Position numbers and translations under genes: made by a program | Shown here: positions 19,169-28,900 of the stretch, one piece after another | Layout: every line of letters starts with the position of its first letter | How positions within the stretch are numbered: the stretch's first letter is position 1 | DNA from: Chitinophagaceae bacterium | GTDB lineage: Bacteria; Bacteroidota; Bacteroidia; Chitinophagales; Chitinophagaceae | DNA: 64,000 nt | Direction: 5' to 3' | NCBI GenBank assembly: GCA_023957575.1 | Contig: JAMLGU010000001.1 | Location: 124,001 to 188,000, forward strand | Notes under the pieces: generated by a model | Seen by the model: only the letters and a program-made list of their open reading frames with translations | What the model was told of the DNA's origin: nothing | Database searches by the model: none

Positions 19169-20311
19169 ATGCACATTGTATTGGCTCCAAATAGTTTTAA
19201 AAACAGCCTGCCTGCCGATGAAGTAGCAAAAGCGCTAAAGGAAGGATTGTTGGCAAGCGGACTTTACTGCACTTTGAAAACCTGCCCTGTTGGCGATGGC
19301 GGAGATGGCACGGGAGCATTGTTAAGAAAATATTTTAATACTGAAAATATAACCCGGCAAGTTTTTGACCCTTTGGGAAGATTAGTAAATGCGGTGGCAG
19401 GTATTACCACCGACAAGCAAACGGCAATCATTGAACTGGCCGATGCTTCGGGGCTAAGATTATTAAAGCCGGAAGAATACAATCCTTTGCTGGCCAATAC
19501 TACGGGAACAGGAATGTTGATGAAGGCGGCTTTGGACAAAAAAGTTTCCACTATCGTATTGTGTATTGGCGGTAGCGCTACTGTAGATGGCGGCTCAGGA
19601 ATTTTGAGGGAGTTGGGCGTGGTATTTAGGGATGATAATGATTTGGAAATTACAGATTTGCCAAAGGATTTGATTCGATTGAAGACCATTGATTTATCGG
19701 GGTTAGACCAAAGAATATTTCATACCGGAATCATTATTCTTTGCGATGTAAAAAATAAACTTTTGGGAGATAAAGGCGCTGCCAGAAACTTTGCTCCACA
19801 AAAGGGCGCTTCTGAAGAAGAGGTGCTGTATTTAGAAAATTGCCTGATTAAGATGAAAGAAGCAGTAGCAAAGGCTACAGGAAAAGATATGAACGACATC
19901 ACTCATGGAGGTGCATCGGGAGGTGTGGCTGCCGGGTTATGGGCAGTGTGTGGCGCAAAACCTGTGGATGGGATTGATTATTTTTTGCAGCAGATTCGGT
20001 TTGAAAAAGTAATTCGCCAAGCCGACTTAATCATTACCGGCGAAGGCGCTCTTGATGCACAAACCTTGGATGGCAAAGCGCCATTAGGTGTAGCTTTGGC
20101 AGCCATAAAAAATAATATTCCGGTTTATGCCGTTGCCGGAAAAATAGAAGAATCGGCCAGAAAGCAATTGAGTAAATATTTTGACAGACTGATTTGCATT
20201 AATGACTCAAAGGCTTCTCAAAAGGAAGCCTTAAAGGATACAAAAATTAATTTGAAAAGCACAGCCGAAAAAATTGGGCGAAGCCTTTTACATGGGTTTA
20301 TTAATGACTAA
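19169..20311 (+). CDS. Glycerate kinase, GlxK/GarK type
   Basis: A 380-residue kinase of the type I glycerate kinase family, which phosphorylates glycerate to phosphoglycerate using ATP. Visible family features are the N-terminal MHIVLAPNSFKNSLPADEVA, CPVGDGGDGTG near residue 40, the glycine-rich CIGGSATVDGG, THGGASGGVAAG, and LIITGEGALD near residue 285. It diverges from mfd with only 58 bases between the two starts, so the two promoters overlap. No glyoxylate or glycerate pathway genes are adjacent. Ends 39 bases from the convergent LCCL gene. Confidence 0.94.
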   Translation: MHIVLAPNSFKNSLPADEVAKALKEGLLASGLYCTLKTCPVGDGGDGTGALLRKYFNTENITRQVFDPLGRLVNAVAGITTDKQTAIIELADASGLRLLKPEEYNPLLANTTGTGMLMKAALDKKVSTIVLCIGGSATVDGGSGILRELGVVFRDDNDLEITDLPKDLIRLKTIDLSGLDQRIFHTGIIILCDVKNKLLGDKGAARNFAPQKGASEEEVLYLENCLIKMKEAVAKATGKDMNDITHGGASGGVAAGLWAVCGAKPVDGIDYFLQQIRFEKVIRQADLIITGEGALDAQTLDGKAPLGVALAAIKNNIPVYAVAGKIEESARKQLSKYFDRLICINDSKASQKEALKDTKINLKSTAEKIGRSLLHGFIND

Positions 20312-20350
20312 AACCAATGGCCCATTTATAATTATCCAATTTATAAATGC

Positions 20351-21712
20351 TTACTTTCTACCGTTCCAGGTGGCTGAAGGCGCTGCATCATTATAGCTCC
20401 ACTTTCCTGCAAATGACGAGAAATCATTATTGAATACAAATACAATCCTGCCCCTGCCATTGGATTGATACCACATCCCGGTAAGTGTTCGGTCGTTTAA
20501 TATTCCTTCAATTCTTCCATCTTTATAATTGTAAGTTCCTTTTACAGTATTCCCATCCTTAGTTAGTTTCATTTCGCCAAAATCGGTTTGAAAAGTTCCC
20601 AATGACTTACTAATTACTTGTGAAGAGGGAATGGTATTTTTGGCATCCACTCGCCCCATTAAAATCTTATAACTTCCCTGCCATGAACCGAAGGCGATAG
20701 AAGTAATCCCATTTCGGTTGATGGACGGATAACTACTTTGCCCAGACAAAATTTCTACACTCACTTCACCGGTTTCTCCTGCCCTCAAGGCTCCGCTATG
20801 GACTGCAGCCACTGCCAAAGGAGAATCATCGGTATATATTAAATTTTGTCCTCCCCATATTCTGCCACTACCTACGCCCGTAACGGTGAAGGTGAATGTT
20901 TGTCCAACTTTATTCCGATAACCGGTAAGAGTAGATGGAGTACTTGTAACTACAGTGGTAGCCGGAGGCTTAGTTACCGGTTGGATTGTTGTTTTAGCTG
21001 GTGTAGGAGAAAGAACCTGATAACTTCCCTCCCAGGAACCATAGGCGATAGAATTAACTCCATTACGATTTATGGAAGGGTAACTTCTTTGGCCGGGCAT
21101 TATTTTAACATACACATTACCGGTTTCTCCTGCTTTTAAAAGTCCGCAATGAACAACTGCAGTGGCCAGAGGCGAATCATCGGTATAAACGGCATCTTGC
21201 CCTCCCCAGATTCTGCCGGTACCGGCACCGGTAACAGTGAAAAGAAATGTTTCTCCTGTTTTGAAGCGATATTCTGTCAGGTTTTGGGGAGCCTGTCTTG
21301 CAATTGTTGTTACCGGCTGTTTGGAATCGGGTTGCGCAAGAACATTCGGGTCTTTCATTTGAGAAATGATTTTATAACTTCCCTGCCATGAACCGTAAGC
21401 AATAGAATTAACTCCATTACGATTTATGGAAGGGTAACTGCTTTGGCCGGGCATTATTTTTACATACACATTACCTGTTTCTCCTGCTTTCAAAAGGCCG
21501 CAATGAACAACTGCTGTGGCCAGAGGCGAATCATCGGTATAAACGGCATCCTGCCCTCCCCAGATTCTGCCGGTACCGGCACCGGTGACAGTGAAATAAA
21601 ATGTCTCTCCTACTTTATTCCTGTAACCTAACAGGTTTGTGGGCGCTTTTTGCTGACAAAGAGTCGCTTCAGCAAGAACCAGACTCAAAAGAAATAGAAT
21701 TACTTTTTTCAT
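20351..21712 (-). CDS. Secreted protein with three LCCL domains
   Basis: A 453-residue protein with a signal peptide (about residues 1-20). Three LCCL-type units follow at about 26-115, 144-233 and 261-351. Each contains RIWGGQ, then YTDDSPLA, then (T/A)AVH(C/S)G, then GETG, then SYPSINRNG. Short Thr/Pro-rich linkers join them. The last ~85 residues form a separate domain (GTFQTDFGEMKLTKDG, TGMWYQSNGRGRIVF). LCCL domains are extracellular modules of unknown ligand. Units 1 and 2 are nearly identical in DNA as well, pointing to a recent internal duplication. No enzyme motif is seen. Probably periplasmic or cell-surface. Confidence 0.85.
   Translation of the reverse strand: MKKVILFLLSLVLAEATLCQQKAPTNLLGYRNKVGETFYFTVTGAGTGRIWGGQDAVYTDDSPLATAVVHCGLLKAGETGNVYVKIMPGQSSYPSINRNGVNSIAYGSWQGSYKIISQMKDPNVLAQPDSKQPVTTIARQAPQNLTEYRFKTGETFLFTVTGAGTGRIWGGQDAVYTDDSPLATAVVHCGLLKAGETGNVYVKIMPGQRSYPSINRNGVNSIAYGSWEGSYQVLSPTPAKTTIQPVTKPPATTVVTSTPSTLTGYRNKVGQTFTFTVTGVGSGRIWGGQNLIYTDDSPLAVAAVHSGALRAGETGEVSVEILSGQSSYPSINRNGITSIAFGSWQGSYKILMGRVDAKNTIPSSQVISKSLGTFQTDFGEMKLTKDGNTVKGTYNYKDGRIEGILNDRTLTGMWYQSNGRGRIVFVFNNDFSSFAGKWSYNDAAPSATWNGRK
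20660..21637 (-). repeat. Three direct LCCL-coding repeats of about 270 bp
   Basis: Units at about 21637-21368, 21283-21014 and 20932-20660. The first two share long identical stretches (for example the plus-strand blocks around 21150-21235 and 21500-21590); the third is more diverged. The order of similarity suggests the third unit is older. Confidence 0.8.
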
Positions 21713-21825
21713 GCCAATTTGTTTTTAAATATATAAAAGGTCAATTTTTTATATCGCGTGAATGGACTTTCATTTTCAGAAATTGCCTGCTGTTTCCGGA
21801 TATCATCACCGGCCAAACTGTTGCA

Positions 21826-22191
21826 TCAGAAGCCATTTGCCCGTTTGAACTTCAACAATCTGTCTTTGCCTTTGATAATTCGGGTATAGATTGATTCCCG
21901 TTCTCTGGGGGTCATTATGTTGTCAATCATTGCTTTATCAATCAAATAACTGATTCTGTCTAATTCGCTCATCAACTTTTGATACTCCTTGTATTTGAGC
22001 TTATTTTCATTCAGCGCATCTTCTGCATCATCCACCACCTTTTGGAGTTCTTCTCTCAAATCGGTACCGGGCCCGGCGCTAACTATCGGCACAGGTTCTT
22101 TGGATTTTGTTTTCTTTTGTGCCTGACTTGTATAGGGTATTATCATTGCAAAAAGAAAGAAACTGAGTAAAAGAAAAATTTTTTGTTTCAT
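21826..22191 (-). CDS. Small secreted hypothetical protein
   Basis: A 121-residue protein that I do not recognise. It begins with a signal peptide (KIFLLLSFFLFAMIIPYTSQAQ), so it is exported. The mature part is charged and probably mostly helical (ELQKVVDDAEDALNENKLK, ending in REREsIYTRIIKGKDRLLKF-like helix). No cysteine pair, catalytic motif or lipobox is visible. It lies between two larger exported proteins in the same direction, 113 bases from the LCCL gene and 122 bases from the LamG gene, so it may be co-expressed with them. Confidence 0.7.
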   Translation of the reverse strand: MKQKIFLLLSFFLFAMIIPYTSQAQKKTKSKEPVPIVSAGPGTDLREELQKVVDDAEDALNENKLKYKEYQKLMSELDRISYLIDKAMIDNIMTPRERESIYTRIIKGKDRLLKFKRANGF

Positions 22192-22313
22192 AACGTATAG
22201 TTTTAAGAATTTGAATTTTATTATTTGATATGTTTAAGACTGAGACTAAGGTTGAGGTTGAGATTAAATAGTTTTCAAAGAATCTGCAATCTGTAATCTG
22301 CAATCCCCAAACC

Positions 22314-24698
22314 CTAATTCACTTTCACCACATTCGAATAATTAACAGAACCATCTTTGTCGATCTGTGCAATTCTTACAAAAACCTGTTTATTTTTTTC
22401 TCCAATTCTTACATCATTTTTTCGGCAGGATGGAACCAGCATTGCCAGCATCAGGAATATAAACCCGGCAAACCATATCATTTTTGCAGTCTTTGGAGGT
22501 CTTGCGCCTTTACCTCCATTATTCAGCATCAATAAGGCTAAGGCAAACAATGCAATACCCAATGCCAGACTACCTGTAGGTATAGCAAAATCATAATCCA
22601 GCGAACCGGAAGAAGCGCCGGCCTGCGATTTGCTGCTTACGGCGCCTACTTTTTTAAACACCTTTCCATCACCGGAAACCTCAATATCATAATGGCTGCA
22701 ATTGGTTTCATTAAACACTGACCAGTTGATTTTCAATTGATTATCTATCATAAATACATTGATATTGCCAAAAATCACTGGTAGTGCATATTCAGCCATT
22801 TCTCCGGCAGTTAATGCACGGTTATAGATTTTTATCTCATCAATTTTACCATTGAAAAACTCGATAAGGCTAATATCATCATGATGCCTGCGACACCCGA
22901 TGTAGAAATTGTCTCCAGAATCACCGGAATATGGCATTTCTACTGAACCTACTGCTGAACCATTGAAATAAAAAGTCATATTAGTGCCGCTTTTAACAAC
23001 ACCTATAAAAGCCCAGCTACCTAAAGTATAGCCGGTAATTTCATTGGAGCTATAATCATGATACCCATTGCTATATACAAAATAATTGATTCGAAGCCCA
23101 CTACCCCAGAGGTGATGCTGGCCAATACCCAGTCCTTTGAGGCTATTATTAGAAGCAGTGCCTACCGATACTACTCTTTGGGTTTTAATTTCATTTAATG
23201 CAACCCAGGCGGTAATACTAAAATCGCCTGTGCCATAATTAAATGCATTATTTATTGGAGCTGTCAGCCTGGAATCATTACCATTAAAACTAAAAGCGCT
23301 ATTGGGGTTACCCTTTCTATCGGAAATGAGTTCTGCATTATGCACCGTACAATGAAAATTGCCTTTGACATCGTTTGCATTACCATTAAACGGATAGTAA
23401 GAAATAAGTCTATCAAATCCTTCATACAAATTCAGAACTTCAGCATCATTGAGTGGAATGTTATAAATACGAACTTCGTCAATTGCGCCGGACATATTGG
23501 CTGCTGTACATACATTATTATAAACTTCTCCAATCGTAATAGGATAACTGCTAAATGATGAATCGTTTAATGTAGCTGTATTTTTTAAATCGCCGTCAAT
23601 ATAAATTTTAGCAGCTCCGTTTTCTGAGTTATAAGTCGCTGTTACATAGTACCAATTATTTTCAATAAACGTCATATTGGTTTTAACTATTCCCCAGCCT
23701 CCTGAATGGCTCAACCACAGGCCAACTTGTCCCCCATTATCTATGCCGAATATAAAACCATTAGCGGAGCCACAATTATGCTTGGCTATGATAGCGGATA
23801 TAGTATTACTCGTAGTCTTAAATTTTACCCAGGCGGAAAGTGTAAAACCATTTTCCAAATTCATTGTCTGAGTATTTGCCAAAGATATATTGCTCGTTTT
23901 ATCAGGAAAGGTAACCGCTCCGTTATTTGAGCCAAATCTGTCAGCGACAAATGATGCATTCCCATTTATTGTTCCGTTGTATCCATTTCCCGTTGCGTCA
24001 TTTGCATTACCGTTGAACGGGTAATAAGCCTTAAGTCCCTCATTTTGGTAAATTCTTAATATTTCACCGGCTGGTACTACACTTTTATAAATGCGTAATT
24101 CATCAATGTTATTATTGCTAAGATATACAGATGCCCCAATACGCAGGTCTGCAGTTCTGGGTGAGAAAGTGATAGGGCCTTGGGGAATCCATGTGGGTGT
24201 ATAGATGCCATCAACATAAAATTTAACATCCGCCGAACCGTTATAGGTAGTAATAGCATAGTGATGCCAGTTAAGGTCCTGTGGAGCTTGAATAAGATGA
24301 TAGCCACCATTATATTTGAAAATAAACTCTCCTGGAGTAAAAACAAGCCCATAATGACAACCGCTATTAACATCACCTCCCAGATTAATGACTTCGTCAA
24401 TTGTATTAAGAGAATTTCTTTTCACCCAAACCAGAATGCTTAATTGGTCGTTTATTTCCAATGTGGGGCTGTATGGTACATTTACATACTGTGCAGTTGC
24501 ATCGGTAAGCCTCAATGAACTGTTGGCTATATTGAACCGGTCATTACCAAAACCGGCACCGTTCATCAAAGTACCATGATTCCCATTTCCGCTTGCGTCA
24601 TTTGCATTACCATTGAACGGGTAATAAGCCACCAATGTCTGCGCATTGACGGTAAATATTATTAAGGTACTGATAAATGAGAGAAAAAGCGTTTTCAT
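22314..24698 (-). CDS. Surface protein with three LamG-like domains and an embedded two-helix membrane segment
   Basis: A 794-residue exported protein (signal peptide about 1-19). Three concanavalin-like LamG domains each open with YYPFNGNAND, near residues 25, 223 and 432. The tail starts like a fibronectin-type module common in this phylum (INWSVFNETNCSHYDIEVS) and ends like it (RIAQIDKDGSVNYSNVV). The two parts are separated by ~70 residues with two hydrophobic helices (ALGIALFALALLML; WFAGFIFLMLAMLVPSC). The gene overlaps an upstream LuxR-type gene by the four bases ATGA. LamG domains usually bind carbohydrate or matrix, so an adhesive or binding role is inferred. The membrane anchor is unusual. 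Confidence 0.85.
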   Translation of the reverse strand: MKTLFLSFISTLIIFTVNAQTLVAYYPFNGNANDASGNGNHGTLMNGAGFGNDRFNIANSSLRLTDATAQYVNVPYSPTLEINDQLSILVWVKRNSLNTIDEVINLGGDVNSGCHYGLVFTPGEFIFKYNGGYHLIQAPQDLNWHHYAITTYNGSADVKFYVDGIYTPTWIPQGPITFSPRTADLRIGASVYLSNNNIDELRIYKSVVPAGEILRIYQNEGLKAYYPFNGNANDATGNGYNGTINGNASFVADRFGSNNGAVTFPDKTSNISLANTQTMNLENGFTLSAWVKFKTTSNTISAIIAKHNCGSANGFIFGIDNGGQVGLWLSHSGGWGIVKTNMTFIENNWYYVTATYNSENGAAKIYIDGDLKNTATLNDSSFSSYPITIGEVYNNVCTAANMSGAIDEVRIYNIPLNDAEVLNLYEGFDRLISYYPFNGNANDVKGNFHCTVHNAELISDRKGNPNSAFSFNGNDSRLTAPINNAFNYGTGDFSITAWVALNEIKTQRVVSVGTASNNSLKGLGIGQHHLWGSGLRINYFVYSNGYHDYSSNEITGYTLGSWAFIGVVKSGTNMTFYFNGSAVGSVEMPYSGDSGDNFYIGCRRHHDDISLIEFFNGKIDEIKIYNRALTAGEMAEYALPVIFGNINVFMIDNQLKINWSVFNETNCSHYDIEVSGDGKVFKKVGAVSSKSQAGASSGSLDYDFAIPTGSLALGIALFALALLMLNNGGKGARPPKTAKMIWFAGFIFLMLAMLVPSCRKNDVRIGEKNKQVFVRIAQIDKDGSVNYSNVVKVN

Positions 24699-24934
24699 TT
24701 TAATAAGTTTTTCGGATGATTGTTTAATAATGTATAATACCAGGCTGTAGCCTGAATCATACTGCTTACTCCTGTTTTTCTATATATATGTTTTAAATGA
24801 TTTTTTACGGTATTAAACTTGATTCCCAGCTTTTTGGCTATATCCTTATAGCTGTTTCCCTGTGCCAGACATAACAGAATTTCCTTTTCTCTGTCTGTAA
24901 GCCTCTGTAGCATATTTGACTTCTGATGAGGCAT
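24695..24934 (-). CDS. Stand-alone LuxR-type helix-turn-helix protein
   Basis: A 79-residue protein that is almost entirely a GerE/LuxR DNA-binding domain: LTDREKEILLCLAQGNSYKD, then KKLGIKFNTVKNHLKHIYRK. There is no receiver or ligand-binding domain and no room for one, since upstream sequence is non-coding. Its stop overlaps the start of the LamG gene (ATGA), so the two are translationally coupled, and it may regulate this surface gene. The domain is the same type as the C-terminal part of the response regulator 4.3 kb away. Possibly a remnant of a longer regulator, but the intact start and coupling argue for function. Confidence 0.85.
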   Translation of the reverse strand: MPHQKSNMLQRLTDREKEILLCLAQGNSYKDIAKKLGIKFNTVKNHLKHIYRKTGVSSMIQATAWYYTLLNNHPKNLLK

Positions 24935-25129
24935 GTTTAGTACGTTTTCTTATAGCAAAGTTATTTCGGCAAATCAGCCTTTCCTATAGCCCATTTGGGT
25001 CATTTTTTACAATTTCAGAGTTGTTTTTCAGTGTTTATAACCCCAAAAAGCCGGTTCTAAGGCGTTTTGTATGGATTATGGCGCTTTTAGTTGCCTTAGT
25101 TTTTTGATACAAAAAACTTACAAAAAAAA

Positions 25130-25226
25130 TCAAGGCCATTGCCGCAATGCGCAGCAATGCCTAATCCATACTGTGCATCATAGAATTATAAAACCACGAA
25201 TTATTCGCAGCCTTTTTTGATCGTCA
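25130..25226 (+). repeat. Direct repeat C, copy 1
   Basis: Begins TCAAGGCCATTGCCGCAATG and ends at GATCGTCATT. A diverged second copy lies at 25595-25692, with the same order of conserved blocks (CATAGAA, ATAAAACCACG, CGCAGCCTTTTTTG). Confidence 0.75.
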
Positions 25227-25244
25227 TTCTTGCCAACCTTTTTG

Positions 25245-25332
25245 ATCGTCATTTCGTAGCGTAGCGGAGAAATCTTATTATTCTGGAAGAAAAAGATTTC
25301 TCACTTTGCTTCGCTCCGTTCAAAATGACGAT
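25245..25332. repeat. Long imperfect palindrome
   Basis: Outer arms ATCGTCATTT (25245-25254) and AAATGACGAT (25323-25332). Inner arms GAGAAATCTT and AAGATTTCTC. The transcript would fold into a long hairpin. Left-arm copies recur at 25360-25393 and 25683-25716, the latter with a partial right arm. Confidence 0.75.
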
Positions 25333-25411
25333 GCTATTGAGGTGTCGTTTCGCCCCTTCTTGATCGTCATTTCGCAGCGTAGCGAAGAAATCCTAGCCAT
25401 TTAGTTGTCTT

Positions 25412-25458
25412 ACTTTTTTGTCTTGATACAAAAAAGTAACAAAAAAAATCAAGGCTGT
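25412..25458 (+). repeat. Repeat box B with hairpin
   Basis: ACTTTTTTGT and ACAAAAAAGT form a 10-bp stem around CTTGAT, followed by AACAAAAAAAATCAAGGCTG. Related copies are at 25104-25136, 25806-25843 and, on the minus strand, 44417-44460. Confidence 0.75.
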
Positions 25459-25594
25459 GAAAAAAATTGCTAAAAATGATTTCGGTAGTCTAAACCCTCG
25501 CGCAGTAGTCGCTCTTATTACGAAGACCATGCGGCGCTCAAACAACGACGGCTTTTTAACGACTACCTTCAATCATTTTTTTAACGCATTTTTT
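25459..25594. repeat. Imperfect palindrome following box B
   Basis: Arms include AAAAATGATT (25472-25481) with AATCATTTTT (25571-25580) and GGTAGTC (25484-25490) with GACTACC (25561-25567), closed by a GC-richer loop of ~70 bases. It is followed at once by direct repeat C copy 2. Confidence 0.7.
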
Positions 25595-25692
25595 TCAAGG
25601 CCATTGCCGCAATGCGCAACAATGCCTAACCTAAACAGTCCATCATAGAACTATAAAACCACGGTCATTCTCGCAGCCTTTTTTGATCGTCA
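25595..25692 (+). repeat. Direct repeat C, copy 2
   Basis: Same order of blocks as 25130-25226 with scattered substitutions, running directly into a 34-base box starting TTGATCGTCATTTCG. Confidence 0.75.
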
Positions 25693-25805
25693 TTTCGCAG
25701 CGAAGCGGAGAAATCTCACCGTTCAGGAAGCAAAAGATTTCTCACTTCGCCTCATTCTAATCTTCATACCTTTTCATTCCTCTCAACCTCAACCTCAACC
25801 TCAAC

Positions 25806-25843
25806 CTTGATACAAAAAAGTAACAAAAAAAATCAAGGCTGTG
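25806..25843 (+). repeat. Repeat box B, third copy
   Basis: Matches 25422-25458 almost base for base (CTTGATACAAAAAAGTAAC, then AAAAAAAATCAAGGCTGTG) but lacks the upstream half of the stem. Confidence 0.75.
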
Positions 25844-25898
25844 CATTTATTTAAATTCATGCCTGTAATTTTATTTTTATATCAAGGCGTATATGCGG

Positions 25899-25906
25899 TA
25901 ACTTTG
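25899..25906 (+). promoter_or_regulatory. Putative -7 box for the FG-GAP histidine kinase
   Basis: TAACTTTG fits the Bacteroidota -7 consensus TAnnTTTG and lies 33 bases before the TTG start codon. A transcript from here would have a leader of about 25 bases. Confidence 0.45.
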
Positions 25907-25939
25907 TAACACATAGCGATTGAGTTAAATAATATTGCC

Positions 25940-28900
25940 TTGAAATCTAATGTTTTATTGACAGGGTTTTTTTCTGCTATTCTGTTGATAGCCCTGCAAA
26001 CCATTGGCCAACCCTTTGATTTTTCAAAAATTAATAGCAACACAAAGGCAGATATAATGCAGATGGAAGCAGATGCTGAGGGCAAAGATGTATATTATCT
26101 GGCTAATAAACTTTATCGCCTAACCGATAGTGGCGCAGTAAAAATAAATATACTTGATGAAAATGCATTTAAATGCTTTTATCCGGTTTCTAAAAGCAAC
26201 TTTTGGCTTTCACCGGTTTTGCCAAACTATGGTTCTGTGCTGTATCATTATGTAGGGGGGCTACTATTTCACATTCCCAACCCATTTTCTAATACCATTA
26301 ATTTAATTCATTCTTATGGTTCCGACAAGTTTATTATGTCGGCTTTGCTCGAAACAGCTGTTTATGAAAAAGGGCGATTTTATCCTTTAATGCCCGCTCC
26401 ATCAAGAAATTCTTTTGCAAAATTTTTTCTTACAGACACTTCCGTCATTTGGTTAATAGACCATTATCACAAGCTGTTTCAATACAGGCATGGCCGCTAT
26501 CACGAGTATTTGCCCGATAAAACGATTACTGATTTTAGTTTTCATAACATTAATTCAGGGATCATACTCGCCAAAGATGAGCTGTATAGCATGACGGGGC
26601 AGGGCGTTAAATTATTATACAAAAACAGCTTATTAAATGATGTTCAAAAAATACTTTGGTTGCCTGACAAGAGGCTGATTATGGTGGGGAAAGACGGATT
26701 TATACTCTTATTTGCCAATAACAAGCTCCTACAAATTCAAAACGACTATAAGGAAATTCTGAATCATATTGTTTTTACTCCGCCCGACAATATCTGGATT
26801 GGCGGGGAAAAAGGTATAATTCTTTACAGTGGGTCAAAAAAGTATAAATCGGACCCAAAAATAAGAACCAGTTTTACAGCCACCAACCTGGTTTCTTATG
26901 CAGTACCGCTCAATAATGAATACGGGGTTGCGTTGGCTGATTTTAACGGAGACGGTAAAACAGATATTTATGCAGTGAGAATTTATGAGCAGAACAGATT
27001 GTTTATCAATTATTTTCAGAATAAGGCAGCTCCCGAACAATCATTTAATGATGAAGTAACAAAAAGAAATGCTACCGGAGCAACCAGCAGTTCCGAAAAA
27101 ACAGCCAAAGAACTAAAACTGGGTGTGGCAGTAGCAGATATAGACAATGACAATGATCAGGATATTTACTTATGCTACCTGGTGGCAACCAACCGTTTGT
27201 TAATAAACAAAGGAAATGGATTTTTCAGAAATGTGTCTGAAAAGAAAAAGAGAGCCTGCATGGATATGAATCGCTCTAATGCGGCAGTCTTTGCAGATGT
27301 GGACAATGATGGCGATCTTGACCTTTTTGTAACCAGCGAAGAAGGCAGCAACCGTTTGTTTCTAAATGATGGCACCGGACATTTTGCCGATATAACCCAA
27401 ACTTCGGGTTTGGCTTCTACGGGTGGCGGCATGTGTGCCTCGTTTGCCGATGTAAATAATGACGGCCTTCCCGATCTTGCCGTTTCTTTCTGGCATCCTC
27501 AAAATAAATTATATATTAATGAATCAAAAAACGGAAAAGTTCGGTTTAGAGATATTACTTCGGAAACAGATATTGCAAAAGCGTCTCCGGCAAAAAGTAA
27601 TGCTGTTACATTTGCCGATGTAAATAATGACGGCTTTATTGATCTTTTTATAGCTAACAGAAAGAGCCCCAATAGATTATATATTAATAATGGTAAAGGT
27701 ATTTTTATAGATAAAACAGATACTTATTTTAAGCCGGAAGATTACCTGACCAATGGCGCTGTTTTTGCAGATTTTAATCTGGATGGTTATTTAGATTTAT
27801 ATCTTACTAATGTAGGTGAAAATGTTTTGTACAAAAACATCAACGGTCAATATTTTGAGGATGTTACCGCTGCTTACGGGGCAGAGCTGAGTGGCTATGG
27901 AACCGGATCTGCAGTGGCAGATATTGATAATGACGGCGACCCTGATATTTACACCGCTACTTATGTTAATGGCGACAGTAAATTGTTAATAAACGATACC
28001 GAAAAAAATAGTTTTATCAAACTGAAACTGAAAGGAGTAATTTCCAATAAAGACGCTATTGGCGCCAAAGTGTGGCTTTACAAAAAACAGACGAATGGCA
28101 TGCCGCCTGTTTTGGCAGGTTACAGGGAAATGACCTGCGGAAATAGTTATTCATCCTCCTCGGCAAAGGAAATTATTTTTGGCTGTGCAGAACAGGCTGA
28201 TTATTATGCACTTATCAAATTTCCAACAACAAAAGACACCATAAAAACAGAAATCCTGCATGCAGGCGAAACGCTGGTGGTTAAAGAAATGGAAGGTCCA
28301 AAAGCATTTTTTATAAATACAGGAACCGGTATTTTATTGTTTTTTAAAAATCGTGAAAACCATCCGGAGTTTATAAAACTAATTTTTTTGGCAGTCATGT
28401 TGTTTCTTTATAATTATTTTAACCGCCGCACTGTTTTGAACATTGCCAGGATTCAATGGTTTGTAATGGGAATGATTTTTTTACTTTTCGTAATATTAAA
28501 CGGCCTTTATCTTTTTGAATGGCCTTCATTTGATTATTTTATGCCCTTCTTGATATCAATGGTGTTATTAATTATTTTTCACCTTGTTATTACCCGTTAT
28601 ATTTCTCAAAAGCAGGCTACTCTTGAAAAGCAGGAAATTCGCAATAAGATTTCAAGAGATCTTCATGATGATCTGGCATCCACTCTGGGCAGTATCTCTA
28701 TCTATTCCAATACTTTGGAATTTACAAATAACGCTCAGGATATTAATTTGCCAAAAAAAATTGCAGGACTCAGCCAGATGGCTTTGCAGTCTATTTCTGA
28801 TATCATCTGGATGACTGCTCCCAGAAATGATACCCTTCAAAGCCTGATATCCAAGCTTAACAGTATGTTGTACGAACTGTTTGAAGATAATAAAATTCAA

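Larger units (their letters stand above)
24935..25898. other. Repeat-rich intergenic region
   Basis: About 1 kb between divergent genes, with no believable gene. It is built from interspersed non-coding repeats: two ~97-base direct copies, three 34-base boxes starting TTGATCGTCATTTCG, three boxes starting TTGATAC, two long imperfect palindromes, and a short (TCAACC)n run at 25783-25806. The reading frame at 25457-25648 lies inside a palindrome and is rejected. Confidence 0.75.

Noticed and set aside
25457..25648. 63-residue frame in the 25-kb spacer
   Set aside because: Lies inside the imperfect palindrome after box B; no protein features.
24935..25898. CRISPR array
   Set aside because: Repeats are of several unlike types, unevenly spaced and partly palindromic, with no regular unique spacers and no cas genes nearby.
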